Shown in pieces: positions 33,055 through 42,898 of a stretch of DNA of 64,000 nt. A program made the position numbers and the translations under genes. The notes beneath the pieces are model-generated. The model did not search any database. It was not told where the DNA came from and was given only the letters and a program-made list of their open reading frames with translations. Position 1 is the stretch's first letter; every line of letters starts with the position of its first letter. The stretch is from Rhodopirellula baltica (GTDB lineage: Bacteria; Planctomycetota; Planctomycetia; Pirellulales; Pirellulaceae), in the NCBI GenBank assembly GCA_002901265.1, contig PPHI01000036.1:20058-84057 (forward strand). The letters are read 5' to 3'.

Positions 33055-36000
33055 GTTCATCCCTGATTAGTTGACGCCCGTCGGCCATCCTGCCGAACAG
33101 GTAGTAAAGTCCTGGTATCACCAGCACCCCAATTAAAGTACCGACCAGCATCCCACCGACCGCGGTGGTACCAATGGTACGGTTACCGATTGCTCCGGGA
33201 CCGGTTGCCCGGACCAACGGAATCAGACCGACAATAAAGGCAAATGATGTCATTAGAATCGGTCGGAAACGCAACTTGCCACCCTCTAGACCGGCGTCCT
33301 TCAGGGACAACCCTTCTTGCCGCCGCTGGACGGCGAACTCGATGATCAAGATCGCGTTCTTACCCAAGAGGCCAACCAGCATGACGAGTCCGATTTGAGC
33401 GTAAACGTCATTGGAGAGCCCCATCGCGTTGAGGAAGGCAAAAGATCCGAACAATCCGATGGGCAGTGAAATGATCACTGCCAGCGGAAGCAGAAAGCTT
33501 TCGTACTGTCCGACCAACACGAGGTAAACGAACATGACCACAATCAAGAAGATGTAAGTCGCGGTGTTTCCTTTTTGTGCCTCGTCGTAGGAGAGACCTT
33601 GCCAACCGATATCAAAACCACGAGGCAGCGTCTCCGCGGCGACCTGTTGGATCGCTTCGATGGCTTGACCGGTGCTGAAACCAGCAGCCGGCGCGCCTTG
33701 GATGGCTGCGGTCGGATAAAGGTTGTATCGAGTGATCTCGTTCATGCCCTGTCGCTTGACCAGCTTCATGAAGGCCGAGTATGGGACCATCTCACCGGAC
33801 TCGTTTTTCACGAACATGTTATCGAGGTCAGTCGGATACCGCCGAAATTCTGGAGCGGATTGGACGTATACCTTGTAAAACTGTCCGAATCGAACGAAGC
33901 CCTGTTCCCAGGTACTACCCACAACGATGGATAAATTATTCATCGCATCTCCAATCGACACCCCTTTCTGCATCGCAACATCGTTGTCGATGATAATTTC
34001 GTACTGAGGGTAATTGTTGTTGAAGAATGTGAATAACCCCTTCAGTTCCTTACGCTCCGACAGAGCGGACATGAACTTGGTGGTAACTTCGTCAAGCCTT
34101 TCGTAATCGCCAGAGTTTGTCTTATCCAACAAGTTCAGCGAGAAACCACCCGCGGCACCGAAGCCCGGAACCGCTGGCGGTTCATAGAATTCGAGCTTCA
34201 CGTTGGCGATCTCTTGCCCTCGTTCTTCGAGCAACTCGATGATCTCTTTGGACGTCCGCTTGCGGTCAGCCCAGGGTTTCAAGTTGATGATACAAGTACC
34301 AGCATTCGAACCCCGACCTTCGGTCAATACTTCGTAACCGGCCAGCGAAGACACTGACGTTACTTCGTCGAGTTCCTCGCAGATCGCTTGCAACTCGTGT
34401 GACTTCGCGTTGGTGTATTCCAGTGTCGATCCTGGTGGCGTCTGGATAATCCCGTAAATAATCCCTTGGTCTTCCAGTGGAATGAAGCCTGAGGGCAGGA
34501 CTTTGTTGACGACCAAAATTCCAAAGCTGAACACCCCGATCACGACAAGCGACAACAGACGCTGCGTGACCAAGCCGCTCAGTACCCAACCGTAACCACC
34601 AGTCAGCTTGACGATCCCGCGGTCAACGATACGCAAGAAGATCGCCAGCGGACTCATGCTGGGTTTCTTGTTCGGATCGTGTGGCTTCAGCAGCATCGCA
34701 CACAGAACGGGAGTTAGAGTCAACGCGACCACGCCGGAGAGCACGATCGACATCGCCATCGTTAAACCGAATTGGCGATAGAACACGCCGACCGGTCCGG
34801 GGATAAAGGTCACGGGGATAAACACCGCGGTCATCACCATCGTGATCGCGATAATAGCGCCGCTGATCTCGTGCATGACCTCTTTGGTCGCCGCGTACGG
34901 CGAGAGGTGTTTGCCGTGCATCTTTTCGTGGACCGCTTCGACGACGACAATCGCGTCGTCGACCACGACCCCGATCGCGAGTACCAACGCGAACAGCGTG
35001 ATCAGGTTGATCGACATGCCGAAAATCAGCATGAAGAAGAACGTCCCGATCAATGACACCGGCACCGCGAGCGTTGGGATCAACGTCGAACGGAAGTCAC
35101 CGAGGAACAGGTAAACCACAAGTGCGACAAGCACGAACGCTTCGAACAGCGTGTGCAATACCTTTTCGATTGACGCATCCAGGAAGTTCGAAACGTCATA
35201 GCTGATTTCGAAGTCCATCCCCGGTGGGAATGACGCTTCTTTAATCTCCTCGAGTTTTTCCTTCACGTTCTCGATCACGACCGCCGCATTCGAACCCGGC
35301 GTTTGCTTCAAGACAATCGCCGCCGAAGGGTCGCCATCGATGTCGGAATACAAGTCATAGAACGACGACCCAAGCGATACTTTGGCGACGTCTTTGATCC
35401 GCAGAATCTCGCCCTCCGAGTTCGCTTTCAGAATGATGTTTTCATACTGCTCGGGCTTGTTGTATCGCCCGACCCATGTCAACACGTACTCAATGGTTTG
35501 CGAGGTTCGTCCGGTCGCCTGTCCGAGACGTCCGGGCGATCCGATCATGCTCTGTTCGGCGAGAGCTTCCATCACGTCTTCGGCGGACATGTTGTACGCT
35601 CGCAAGCGTTCCATGTTCATCTCGACGCGCATCGCGTACGCCCGGTTGCCTAGAATGTTGGCACGGCCGACCCCCTGGATCCGCTTGATCTCTGGCAGGA
35701 TGTTGACGTTGGCGTAGTTGTACAAGAAGTTCTGGTCAACGTTCTTGTCCTTACTGAAGACGTTCACATACATCAACATGCTGGACATGTTCTGCATGAC
35801 GATAATACCTTCGCGTTCCACGATGGGCGGAAGGTTGTTCTTCACCGCTTGGACACGGTTGTTGACGTTCAGAACGGCGACGTTGGGGTCAGTTCCGGGT
35901 TCGAAAATGACCTGAATCGTCGCTTCGCCCGCACTCGTCGCCGCGGACGTCATATATCTCATGTTTGGAACGCCGTTGATCGACTGTTCCAAAATCACCA

Positions 36001-36184
36001 TCACCGATTCGACGAGTACTTTTGCACTCGCACCCGGAAACGAAATCGAAACGACAACGCTAGGTGGGGCGACGGTGGGAAACTGTGAAATCGGCAGCGT
36101 GTTGATCGCGAGGCCGCCCATAAACACGATGAGCAGCGAGATCACAATCGCCAACGCTGGGCGATGTAGAAACTTAGCAAACAT
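33008..36184 (-). CDS. RND efflux transporter, AcrB/HAE-1 type
   Basis: 1,058 residues, standard length for AcrB-type pumps, with 12 membrane helices and two large periplasmic loops. The proton-relay pair is in helix 4 ('VVVDDAIVVVEAV'). Other conserved parts: N-terminal 'HRPALAIVISLLIVFMGGLAINTLPISQFPTVAPPSV', 'NVNNRVQAVKNNLPP', and the C-terminal 'LVMLVGLLGKNAILIIEFA' and 'ATGPGAIGNRTIGTTAVGGMLVGT'. These fit the hydrophobe/amphiphile efflux (drug) subfamily rather than heavy-metal CusA. Second gene of the operon, 13 nt after the membrane-fusion gene. Confidence 0.95.
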   Translation of the reverse strand: MFAKFLHRPALAIVISLLIVFMGGLAINTLPISQFPTVAPPSVVVSISFPGASAKVLVESVMVILEQSINGVPNMRYMTSAATSAGEATIQVIFEPGTDPNVAVLNVNNRVQAVKNNLPPIVEREGIIVMQNMSSMLMYVNVFSKDKNVDQNFLYNYANVNILPEIKRIQGVGRANILGNRAYAMRVEMNMERLRAYNMSAEDVMEALAEQSMIGSPGRLGQATGRTSQTIEYVLTWVGRYNKPEQYENIILKANSEGEILRIKDVAKVSLGSSFYDLYSDIDGDPSAAIVLKQTPGSNAAVVIENVKEKLEEIKEASFPPGMDFEISYDVSNFLDASIEKVLHTLFEAFVLVALVVYLFLGDFRSTLIPTLAVPVSLIGTFFFMLIFGMSINLITLFALVLAIGVVVDDAIVVVEAVHEKMHGKHLSPYAATKEVMHEISGAIIAITMVMTAVFIPVTFIPGPVGVFYRQFGLTMAMSIVLSGVVALTLTPVLCAMLLKPHDPNKKPSMSPLAIFLRIVDRGIVKLTGGYGWVLSGLVTQRLLSLVVIGVFSFGILVVNKVLPSGFIPLEDQGIIYGIIQTPPGSTLEYTNAKSHELQAICEELDEVTSVSSLAGYEVLTEGRGSNAGTCIINLKPWADRKRTSKEIIELLEERGQEIANVKLEFYEPPAVPGFGAAGGFSLNLLDKTNSGDYERLDEVTTKFMSALSERKELKGLFTFFNNNYPQYEIIIDNDVAMQKGVSIGDAMNNLSIVVGSTWEQGFVRFGQFYKVYVQSAPEFRRYPTDLDNMFVKNESGEMVPYSAFMKLVKRQGMNEITRYNLYPTAAIQGAPAAGFSTGQAIEAIQQVAAETLPRGFDIGWQGLSYDEAQKGNTATYIFLIVVMFVYLVLVGQYESFLLPLAVIISLPIGLFGSFAFLNAMGLSNDVYAQIGLVMLVGLLGKNAILIIEFAVQRRQEGLSLKDAGLEGGKLRFRPILMTSFAFIVGLIPLVRATGPGAIGNRTIGTTAVGGMLVGTLIGVLVIPGLYYLFGRMADGRQLIRDEHDEPLSELFEREGHA

Positions 36185-36197
36185 CTAAAAACGCTCC

Positions 36198-37520
36198 CTA
36201 CTCAGCCTTGTATTTAAGGTTGCTTAGGACGTCTTCGGGGCTTCGGAATTCGAACTCCACCTCTTCGCCATCATGAACCTGTTGGACGCCTTCGAGAATG
36301 ATTTTGTCGTTCTCGCCGATGCCACCCTTGATCAAGAAGATGTCTTCCTTCTCATTCAGGATTTCGATTTCACGTTGGTGAACAATTCCGAAGTGACCAG
36401 GCTTTTTCTCGTGTGAAGCGACATGCTCGGCCCCGTGTGCTTTTCCAGCAGGTTCGGTTCCGTGGTGCTCTTCGTGTGCCTCGCCGTGTGCTTCCTCATG
36501 GGCAACAGCATGTTCAGTCGCATGCGTTTCTGCTTCGTGTGATTCGCCATGACCTTCGGCGGCGTGTTCGCCTTCGCCATGTTCGGCGTGCAGCGACTTG
36601 CCATCGGAGTCTTCGACGACATAAACGTACTTCTTCGCCAAGATCTCGTAGGTCGCACGTTGTGGGATCACCACGGCGTTCTTCTCGACCCGGCTGATCA
36701 AGATCGTTCCGGTTTGGCCGTGACGAAGCAGTCCGTTGGGGTTGGGGAAGTCAGCACGGAAGGCAATGTTTCCGGTTTCGTTATTGAAGTCAGCTTCGAT
36801 TGCCCCGATCGATCCGGGGTAAGGGAACTTTTGTCCGTTCGCCAAAACCAACTCGACTTGCAATTCTTCTTGGTGTTGGCGGAGCTCTTCCATGTACTCC
36901 AGGTAGCGAGCTTCAGGAACGTTGAAGTACACCCACATCAGGCTGTTGTCAGACAAGGTCGTCAGGATCGCGCCTTCTTCAACCAAGCTGCCCTGTTGTT
37001 CGTGCAAGCGGTCAACGATTCCGTCGAAGGGTGCCTTCACATCGGTGAAGTTCAGCTCCGCACGGGCCAACGCGACTTTCGCTTGTGCCTTGGCAAGTTT
37101 CGCTTTGGCAAGTGCGACTTCCTGTTTCGAAACCACGTTTTGGTTGAACAGGTTTTCGGTGTTCTTCAGCTCGATCTCGGCGAGCTGTGCTTCGGCGACT
37201 TCGGAGTCTAGCCGAGCTTCGTACAATGTCGGGACGATGTCGAAAAGGTTGTCGCCTTTCTTGACCGACTGGCCTTCGCGAATTGTGATCTGCTCGAGAT
37301 AACCGCCTTCAAGTGCTCGGACTTCGATGTGCCGGCAGGAGTGAATCTGGCAGACGTACTGCTGAGTGTTGACCACGTCTTTTACTTCGGGACGTGTGAC
37401 AACAATCTTGTGCGTGTGTTCGTGCTGTCCCTCGGCGTGCTGCGCTTCCAGGCGTGTGCATGCGGGCAGGCAGAAGGCCGAGCTGATCAGCAATAGGATC
37501 GGAATGGGTGAAGCTTTCAT
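36198..37520 (-). CDS. RND membrane-fusion lipoprotein with His-rich insert
   Basis: 440 residues from the ATG at 37520, which begins a lipoprotein signal (lipobox 'CLPAC'). The lipoyl, alpha-hairpin and beta-barrel domains of an HlyD/AcrA adaptor follow ('GYLEQITIREGQSVKKGDNLFDI', 'ELNFTDVKAPFDGIVDRLHEQQGSLV'). Unusually, about residues 308-385 hold 17 histidines among Glu/Gly/Ala, inserted between the beta-barrel and the membrane-proximal domain; a shorter 'EGQHEHTHK' is near the N terminus. This could bind metal. First gene of the efflux operon; a sigma-54-like promoter lies about 200 nt upstream. A longer frame (to 37628) is possible but lacks the signal. Confidence 0.9.
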   Translation of the reverse strand: MKASPIPILLLISSAFCLPACTRLEAQHAEGQHEHTHKIVVTRPEVKDVVNTQQYVCQIHSCRHIEVRALEGGYLEQITIREGQSVKKGDNLFDIVPTLYEARLDSEVAEAQLAEIELKNTENLFNQNVVSKQEVALAKAKLAKAQAKVALARAELNFTDVKAPFDGIVDRLHEQQGSLVEEGAILTTLSDNSLMWVYFNVPEARYLEYMEELRQHQEELQVELVLANGQKFPYPGSIGAIEADFNNETGNIAFRADFPNPNGLLRHGQTGTILISRVEKNAVVIPQRATYEILAKKYVYVVEDSDGKSLHAEHGEGEHAAEGHGESHEAETHATEHAVAHEEAHGEAHEEHHGTEPAGKAHGAEHVASHEKKPGHFGIVHQREIEILNEKEDIFLIKGGIGENDKIILEGVQQVHDGEEVEFEFRSPEDVLSNLKYKAE

Positions 37521-37718
37521 CGTGTCGCTGCTTGCGGGATGGATCCAGAGTGGGAGTATGTATTCGTTTAGGTTGTGATTCGGTGGGATGATCGGAGAGT
37601 TTTTTGAAGACCGTTCAGGGCCGAGCACCTTCCCTTGGGATCCGCTGACGTTGCTGTCCTTGCACGTCGCTTAAGCTCGGCTTTGCACTCCGAAGAATCT
37701 CAGTGTTGAGGTCACAAC

Positions 37719-37733
37719 GCAAATGTTGCGCCA
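37719..37733 (-). promoter_or_regulatory. Candidate sigma-54 promoter of the efflux operon
   Basis: On the minus strand: TGGCGCAACATTTGC, with GG and GC separated by 10 nt; it differs from TGGCAC-N5-TTGC at one core base (A to G). It lies in the 622-nt gap 37521-38142 between a sigma-54-dependent response-regulator gene and the efflux operon, facing the operon. Predicted transcription start near 37707, giving a 5' leader of about 185 nt before the ATG at 37520. A match of this quality is expected by chance about once in two such windows; location is the main argument. Confidence 0.55.
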
Positions 37734-37920
37734 AATACATTCGTACAGGCGAATTTCTGGGCCAGTCACCACGTGGATCTGGGCATGCGCCACGCGAGTC
37801 GGCCTCTACGGTCCCGTAAGCTTCCCTTTGCGGCATGCATCGAGTTGTCGGCACCATTAAATCGCAAGATCGGCAAAAACGCCGTGTTTTTCGCATTCCT
37901 CCAGAGTGAGTACCAAATTC

Positions 37921-37958
37921 GATTAAGTTCTACTCGGGGCGATTAACTTCTAGTCGGC
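37921..37958. repeat. Two 18-bp direct repeats, candidate activator sites
   Basis: GATTAAGTTCTACTCGGG (37921-37938) and GATTAACTTCTAGTCGGC (37941-37958) match at 15 of 18 positions with a 20-bp period (about two helical turns, so same DNA face). They lie 200-240 bp upstream of the candidate sigma-54 promoter, the usual distance for NtrC-type enhancer sites. Confidence 0.6.
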
Positions 37959-38142
37959 CGTGCATCGATTGGCCGGGTGGCATCTGCAAAACATTGCATT
38001 TGATTCTGCAAGAACTGCAGAAGAAGCGGCGCGTTTAGGGGGAAGTGACACACCAGCAGGGCGGTCGCAGCAACGGCCGGTGTTTTAGCGCTTGAGCGGT
38101 AGCGATTGAATGCACGAGCCGCTTGGAAAAGACGGCGGAGGA

Positions 38143-39588
38143 CTACTTTGATTGGATCGATGTTTGCCGCTCGACTGACATCTGCAGTGACTCGAGCCGC
38201 GACCGCAATGTCGTTCGCGTAATCCCTAAACGCTTTGCCGCTTGGGTCAGATTGCCGTCAAAGTATTCCAACGCTTCGGCGAAGATCTGTCGCTCCACCA
38301 TGCTGACGAGTTCACGGTGAATGTCATTGCCGCCGGCCTTTAAACGGGCGCGTGTGAGCGCCGCAAAGTCGATGGCGTTTTCATTCGTTGCGGTCGAGGG
38401 CGTGGTCGGCAAGCCATGCGCTTTGCGCATCGATTCAGGAAGAAACGCGGGGACGATGACTGGCGCGGTCGCCTGCAACAGCGCGTGTTTAATCGCGCTT
38501 TGCAGTTCACGCACGTTGCCGGGCCAAGCATAGGTCATCATCAGGTCAACCGCTTCGGATGCGAATCCACCGAACTCTTTGCCAAGTGTTTTCGAAAAAC
38601 GGCTGCCGAAGTAGTTGGCGAGTTCCAAGATGTCTTCGCCGCGGTCACGCAAAGGTGGCAGCCGGATGGTGTAGATGTTCAAGCGATAGAAAAGGTCGCT
38701 ACGAAACCGCTTCTCTTCCATCGCGAGTTCGAGGTCAACGTTGGTTGCCGCGATCAACCGAGCGTTCGTATGAATCGTTTCGCTTCCGCCAACCCGTTCA
38801 AACGATTGGTCTTGAAGGACACGCAGGATCTTCGTTTGCATCAGCGGTGTCATGTCGCCGATTTCATCAAGGAACAGCGTGCCGTTGTTGCACAATTCGA
38901 ACTTGCCAACACGTTTTCGGTCGGCGCCGGTGAACGCTCCCTTTTCATGACCGAACAATTCGCTTTCTAACAACTGTTCGGGGATCGCGGCACAGTTGAT
39001 CGGCAGAAAACGTTCGTTCGATCGAGAGCTGTATTGGTAGATCGCCCGGGCAATCACTTCCTTTCCGGTTCCGCTTTCGCCAAGGATCAAAACGGTGACG
39101 TCTTGTGCGGTCACACGACCGATCGAGCGATAGACTTCTTGCATCTGTGGGCAAGAGCCGATCAGCAAGTCCGAGTCATCGTTGGCGACCGAGTGATCGA
39201 TGTTGTCTGGGACCACCGCGGGGACACGAGCCATGCGACTGGTCTCGGTGGCATTCTCGATCAAAGGGATCAGTGTGTCTGGATCGAGAGGCTTGAGGAC
39301 GTATTCGAACGCACCGCGTTGCATTGCTTCGATGGCGGTCCCGGCGGTTCCTTGACCGGTCATCAGGATGATGGGCACCTTGGGCTCGATCCGATGAATC
39401 TTTTCAAAAATTTCCATCCCGGTGATGTCCGGCATTCTGATATCGCACAGGACGACATCTGGTGTTTGTTCGACAAACGCGTCGATACCGGATTGGGCGT
39501 TGTCGGCGGTCACGACATCGTCGTCGGGGAACGTCATGCTGATCGCTTCGAGGATCAGCGGTTCATCGTCAATGACTAGCAGTCGCAT
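38143..39588 (-). CDS. NtrC-type sigma-54-dependent response regulator
   Basis: 481 residues. Receiver domain at the N terminus with phospho-acceptor Asp49 ('[10 protein letters not shown]'), Thr and Lys at 'LMTGQGT' and 'VLKPLD'. The AAA+ domain has Walker A 'GESGTGKE', the sigma-54 contact loop 'GAFTGA', Walker B 'LFLDEIGDM' and Arg finger region '[11 protein letters not shown]'. The C terminus has a Fis-type HTH ('[23 protein letters not shown]'). The start is the ATG at 39588, where the receiver begins. It lies 7 nt after the kinase gene, so the two are co-transcribed. Downstream on the same strand lies the efflux operon with a sigma-54-like promoter, its likely target. Confidence 0.95.
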   Translation of the reverse strand: MRLLVIDDEPLILEAISMTFPDDDVVTADNAQSGIDAFVEQTPDVVLCDIRMPDITGMEIFEKIHRIEPKVPIILMTGQGTAGTAIEAMQRGAFEYVLKPLDPDTLIPLIENATETSRMARVPAVVPDNIDHSVANDDSDLLIGSCPQMQEVYRSIGRVTAQDVTVLILGESGTGKEVIARAIYQYSSRSNERFLPINCAAIPEQLLESELFGHEKGAFTGADRKRVGKFELCNNGTLFLDEIGDMTPLMQTKILRVLQDQSFERVGGSETIHTNARLIAATNVDLELAMEEKRFRSDLFYRLNIYTIRLPPLRDRGEDILELANYFGSRFSKTLGKEFGGFASEAVDLMMTYAWPGNVRELQSAIKHALLQATAPVIVPAFLPESMRKAHGLPTTPSTATNENAIDFAALTRARLKAGGNDIHRELVSMVERQIFAEALEYFDGNLTQAAKRLGITRTTLRSRLESLQMSVERQTSIQSK

Positions 39589-39595
39589 GATTGGC

Positions 39596-42142
39596 CTATG
39601 ATTTCTTTTGTTTGTGCAGGACTCGGTGAATTGTTTGTAGCAGGTTTTCGTCGCTGTAGGGCTTTGACAAAAACGCGTCGAAGTCGCTGAGGTGAACTCC
39701 GTCATTGCCTGGTCGCCGCAAACCGCTGCTGGCGACAATCAGGACCTCGGGCTGTAGCTGTCGCAGTTCGTTTTTGGTGGCGTTGCCATCCATTCCCGGC
39801 ATCATCATGTCGACGATCACGAGGTCAAACGGTTCGGGCTGTTCTTTAAAGACCTCGATTGCCTTGCGACCGCCGGGCGCGGTCCAGACTTGATAACCGT
39901 TTGCACGAAGTGTTTCCGCGGCGGTTTCCAAGATCAAAGCCTCGTCATCAACGATCAACACTGCTTCGCCAGAGCCACCGGGAGTTTTCGGGGCACGAGT
40001 TACTCCGGTAGGTCCGGCATCGGACTCGACACACGGGAGGTAAATGGAGAACGTCGTTCCCACACCTGGATCACTTTGGACATAGATGTCACCGCCGTGC
40101 GACCGCACGATTCCGAGCGATGTGGAAAGGCCAAGCCCTGTGCCCTTACCCTGCTCTTTTGTCGTAAAAAACGGGTCGAAAATGTGATCGATGTGTTGTT
40201 TTTCGATGCCCGATCCGGTGTCGCTCACTTTGATCAGAACGTAGTGGCCTTCGCCCAAATCGTTGATCTTTTTGGCCCGCGCGCTGTCGACGAAATCGTT
40301 TTCGGCGGTGATTTCGATCTGCCCTCCGTCGGGCATCGAATCACGTGCGTTGATCACCAAGTTCATGATGATTTGCGAAAGCTCCGTCGCGTTCCCATTG
40401 ACCGATAGCAACGCGTCATCGGTCGTTACGTTAAGTTCGATGGACTTCGGAAGCGTGTGTTGCAGAATCCCGTGCGCCTCTTCCAGTACATCGGCGATAT
40501 TGATTTTGGCTCGCGGGCCGTCTTCGCCACCGGCAAACGCGAGCAGCTTTTTGATCATCTGGCCTCCGCGTTCGGCGCTCGTCAAAATCGTTTTGGCAAG
40601 ACGTTGATGATCGCTGCCTTCACGCATTAACAGTTTCGCACCCATCAAGATCGGAGTCAGTAGATTGTTCAGATCATGGGCGATGCCACCGGCAAGTGTG
40701 CCGATGCTGATCAGGCGTTGAGAACGTCGTGACCGAGACTCCTCGCGTTTGCGTTCGGTCACATCAAAGTTTAAGCAAAGTTGCGCATACGGAATCCCTT
40801 GTTCGTTACGGATCAAGGTTCGGCGGTGTGCGATTGCGATCAAGCCGCCGTCTTCTCCTTGATGGTTGATCTCCGTTTGATAGACACCGGTGTCAGAAAG
40901 CGTTTCCTGCCCACGGCTCCAAAAGTCAGAGATCTCCTTGAAGAGCAAGTCGACCACATTGCGGTGCATTGCCTCTTCGGCCGAGTAGCCAAAGAGTTGT
41001 TCGGAACCACGGTTCCAAAACAGGATTCGCCCTTCCATGTCACAGACCAGAATCGCATCACGCACCTGATCCAATATGGCAGCCTGTTCGCGAATCTTGG
41101 CTTCGTTGGCTTTCGATTCGCTCAAGTCTCGAACCATCCAGGTGACAAACTCGTCGCCGGCAATCGTCTTGGTCATCGTGCCTTTGTAAGGGAACTCTAA
41201 ACCGTCTGATCTCAAACCGATTGCTTCGGCAATCACAGCCATCGATTCGCCAGAGGCGAGGAACTGCTGGATCCTTGCTTCACCATCGGCACGTCTTGCC
41301 GAAGGAAAGAGCGCGAGCACATTCATGCCGAGGATCTTCTCCGGCGCGACACGGTAGATCGCCGCCGCAGTTGGGTTCATCAAGCGGATCTTTAAGTCGT
41401 GCCCGAAGGTGATGATGCCATCATGCGATGAGTTGATGATCGAGACCAACTCGGCTTGTTTGGCAAGCATCTTCGACTCGGCATCGTCACGGCGTTTTCG
41501 GTCCAAATGTGCGATCGCGCCGGCACCTACCAAGAGGCTGAGCGCTAAGAAATTTCCTGCAACAATCAAAAACTCGGACGCGACCGCGCGTTCTTCGGAG
41601 AGCGCTTCTTGTTGAGTCAGTTGACGGTTTTGTTCGGCGAGAATTTCGTCAACGATATGACGTATCTCGTCCAGCTTTTCTTTTCCACGTCCCGAAGACA
41701 AAAGTTCGAGGACATCATCGGGGATTCGTGGCCCGGGCGACGAGCGTCGTCGCTCGATCGTTTCGGCGAGGTAGGTTTTTCGGTCTTCGTTTAACCGTTC
41801 AACGCGGTCAAGGTGATCCGACTGAATCTTGTTTTGGTGGATCAGCTTCCGCAGTTCTTCGAAGTTCGTGTCGACTTTGCTGAGGCCTTTGAAATACGAT
41901 TCAAGGTACGCGTCGTTGTCGGTGATCAGGAAACCGCGCTGTCCCGTTTCCATGTCTTTCATCGACGAGAGCAACTCACGCGTCATTTCACGGATGTTGT
42001 GCGACCTTGCGATTTCGCGTTCGCCTTCTCTGACAGCGATGGTGTTATGGAATGTAACGACACCGAAAATCGCAATGGCGACGAAAGCCATCGCAATCGC
42101 CGCCGGCAACCAATAGCTGTTGTTGTCGTCCTTCATCAGCAT
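39596..42142 (-). CDS. Hybrid histidine kinase with CHASE3 sensor domain
   Basis: 848 residues from the ATG at 42142 (AAAAGGCGA just upstream). A membrane helix, then a periplasmic CHASE3 domain ('DMETGQRGFLITDNDAYLESYFKGL'), a second helix near residue 215, at least two PAS domains ('LVSIINSSHDGIITFGHDLKIRLMNPTAAAIYR', 'RDAILVCDMEGRILFWNRGSEQLFGYSAEEA'), HisKA with His in 'GGIAHDLNNLLTPI', HATPase ('NLVINARDSMP', 'DTGSGI', 'GTGLGLST'), and a C-terminal receiver with Asp in 'VIVDMMMPG'. Partner of the adjacent NtrC-type regulator. The ligand is unknown; CHASE3 domains have no well-defined ligand. Confidence 0.93.
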   Translation of the reverse strand: MLMKDDNNSYWLPAAIAMAFVAIAIFGVVTFHNTIAVREGEREIARSHNIREMTRELLSSMKDMETGQRGFLITDNDAYLESYFKGLSKVDTNFEELRKLIHQNKIQSDHLDRVERLNEDRKTYLAETIERRRSSPGPRIPDDVLELLSSGRGKEKLDEIRHIVDEILAEQNRQLTQQEALSEERAVASEFLIVAGNFLALSLLVGAGAIAHLDRKRRDDAESKMLAKQAELVSIINSSHDGIITFGHDLKIRLMNPTAAAIYRVAPEKILGMNVLALFPSARRADGEARIQQFLASGESMAVIAEAIGLRSDGLEFPYKGTMTKTIAGDEFVTWMVRDLSESKANEAKIREQAAILDQVRDAILVCDMEGRILFWNRGSEQLFGYSAEEAMHRNVVDLLFKEISDFWSRGQETLSDTGVYQTEINHQGEDGGLIAIAHRRTLIRNEQGIPYAQLCLNFDVTERKREESRSRRSQRLISIGTLAGGIAHDLNNLLTPILMGAKLLMREGSDHQRLAKTILTSAERGGQMIKKLLAFAGGEDGPRAKINIADVLEEAHGILQHTLPKSIELNVTTDDALLSVNGNATELSQIIMNLVINARDSMPDGGQIEITAENDFVDSARAKKINDLGEGHYVLIKVSDTGSGIEKQHIDHIFDPFFTTKEQGKGTGLGLSTSLGIVRSHGGDIYVQSDPGVGTTFSIYLPCVESDAGPTGVTRAPKTPGGSGEAVLIVDDEALILETAAETLRANGYQVWTAPGGRKAIEVFKEQPEPFDLVIVDMMMPGMDGNATKNELRQLQPEVLIVASSGLRRPGNDGVHLSDFDAFLSKPYSDENLLQTIHRVLHKQKKS

Positions 42143-42898
42143 TCGCCTTTTCTGCTGATGGAAGTGTTGCTGCAAATCAAAGCAGTCTGCCAAGCGGCAT
42201 CATGGCCATGGCAGCGATTGCGTGTGTTCATCAAGTCATCGAGTGGGGTGGGCGTCGGTGGGATGGTTGGTCAAAGCATCTCGGCGTGTTTGGCCGTCCG
42301 AAGACAACCCGGATACTAAAAGATGACACACAACGTTCGCCTGGTCGGAGTTCGGATCGACGGTGTCCCGAATCAGTTCGAGCAATCTCCGTCTTCCGCT
42401 GTGTAGAATCTGTACAAGCGAATCTCATACCAATTGGATTTTTGCCTATCGCAACCGGTTGGAAGGCATGGGGGCATCCCGCCAAGTGCGGGGTGAGACG
42501 CGATGGAGTTAGTTTAAGGCAGTTTGGGAAGGATGCGGGGAGTTGAATCCTGTGTGCCGGTTCGCGTTGAACTGAACGAAGTTACCGTGTTGACGCAAGT
42601 AATTTGTTCGTAACGAGCAATCCTTGTTCGCGCCCGATCGCTTGAACCAACTACTCCATTCCACCTGGAAGCGTGGACGGTCAAACGACTTTTCAATATT
42701 TCTGCCAGTGGTCAGCAAGAATAAAAAAGTATCGAAAAGACGGAGCAAAGCATTGTTGAAGCTGGCCTGAGCGTTGGCCGCAGGGGGCTCGTGGGCCGGT
42801 TTTCTTCTGATCGATCAGACGCATCGGTACGGCACTTGCCAAGTGAATTCGTCAGCCAAAACGATTCACCTTCAACAACAAAATAAAGGATTGGTCCC
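42143..42898. other. 756-nt intergenic region with a 14-bp palindrome
   Basis: This divergent gap lies between the kinase operon and the HEAT-repeat gene. No ORF here has convincing coding features and no tRNA is visible. The only distinct element is a perfect palindrome TCTGATCGATCAGA (42806-42819), 80 bp upstream of the HEAT gene, which could be an operator. No sigma-54 consensus was found in front of the kinase gene. Confidence 0.4.

Noticed and set aside
37615..37896. 93-codon minus-strand frame ahead of the efflux operon
   Set aside because: Composition unlike a real protein, and it overlaps the candidate promoter.
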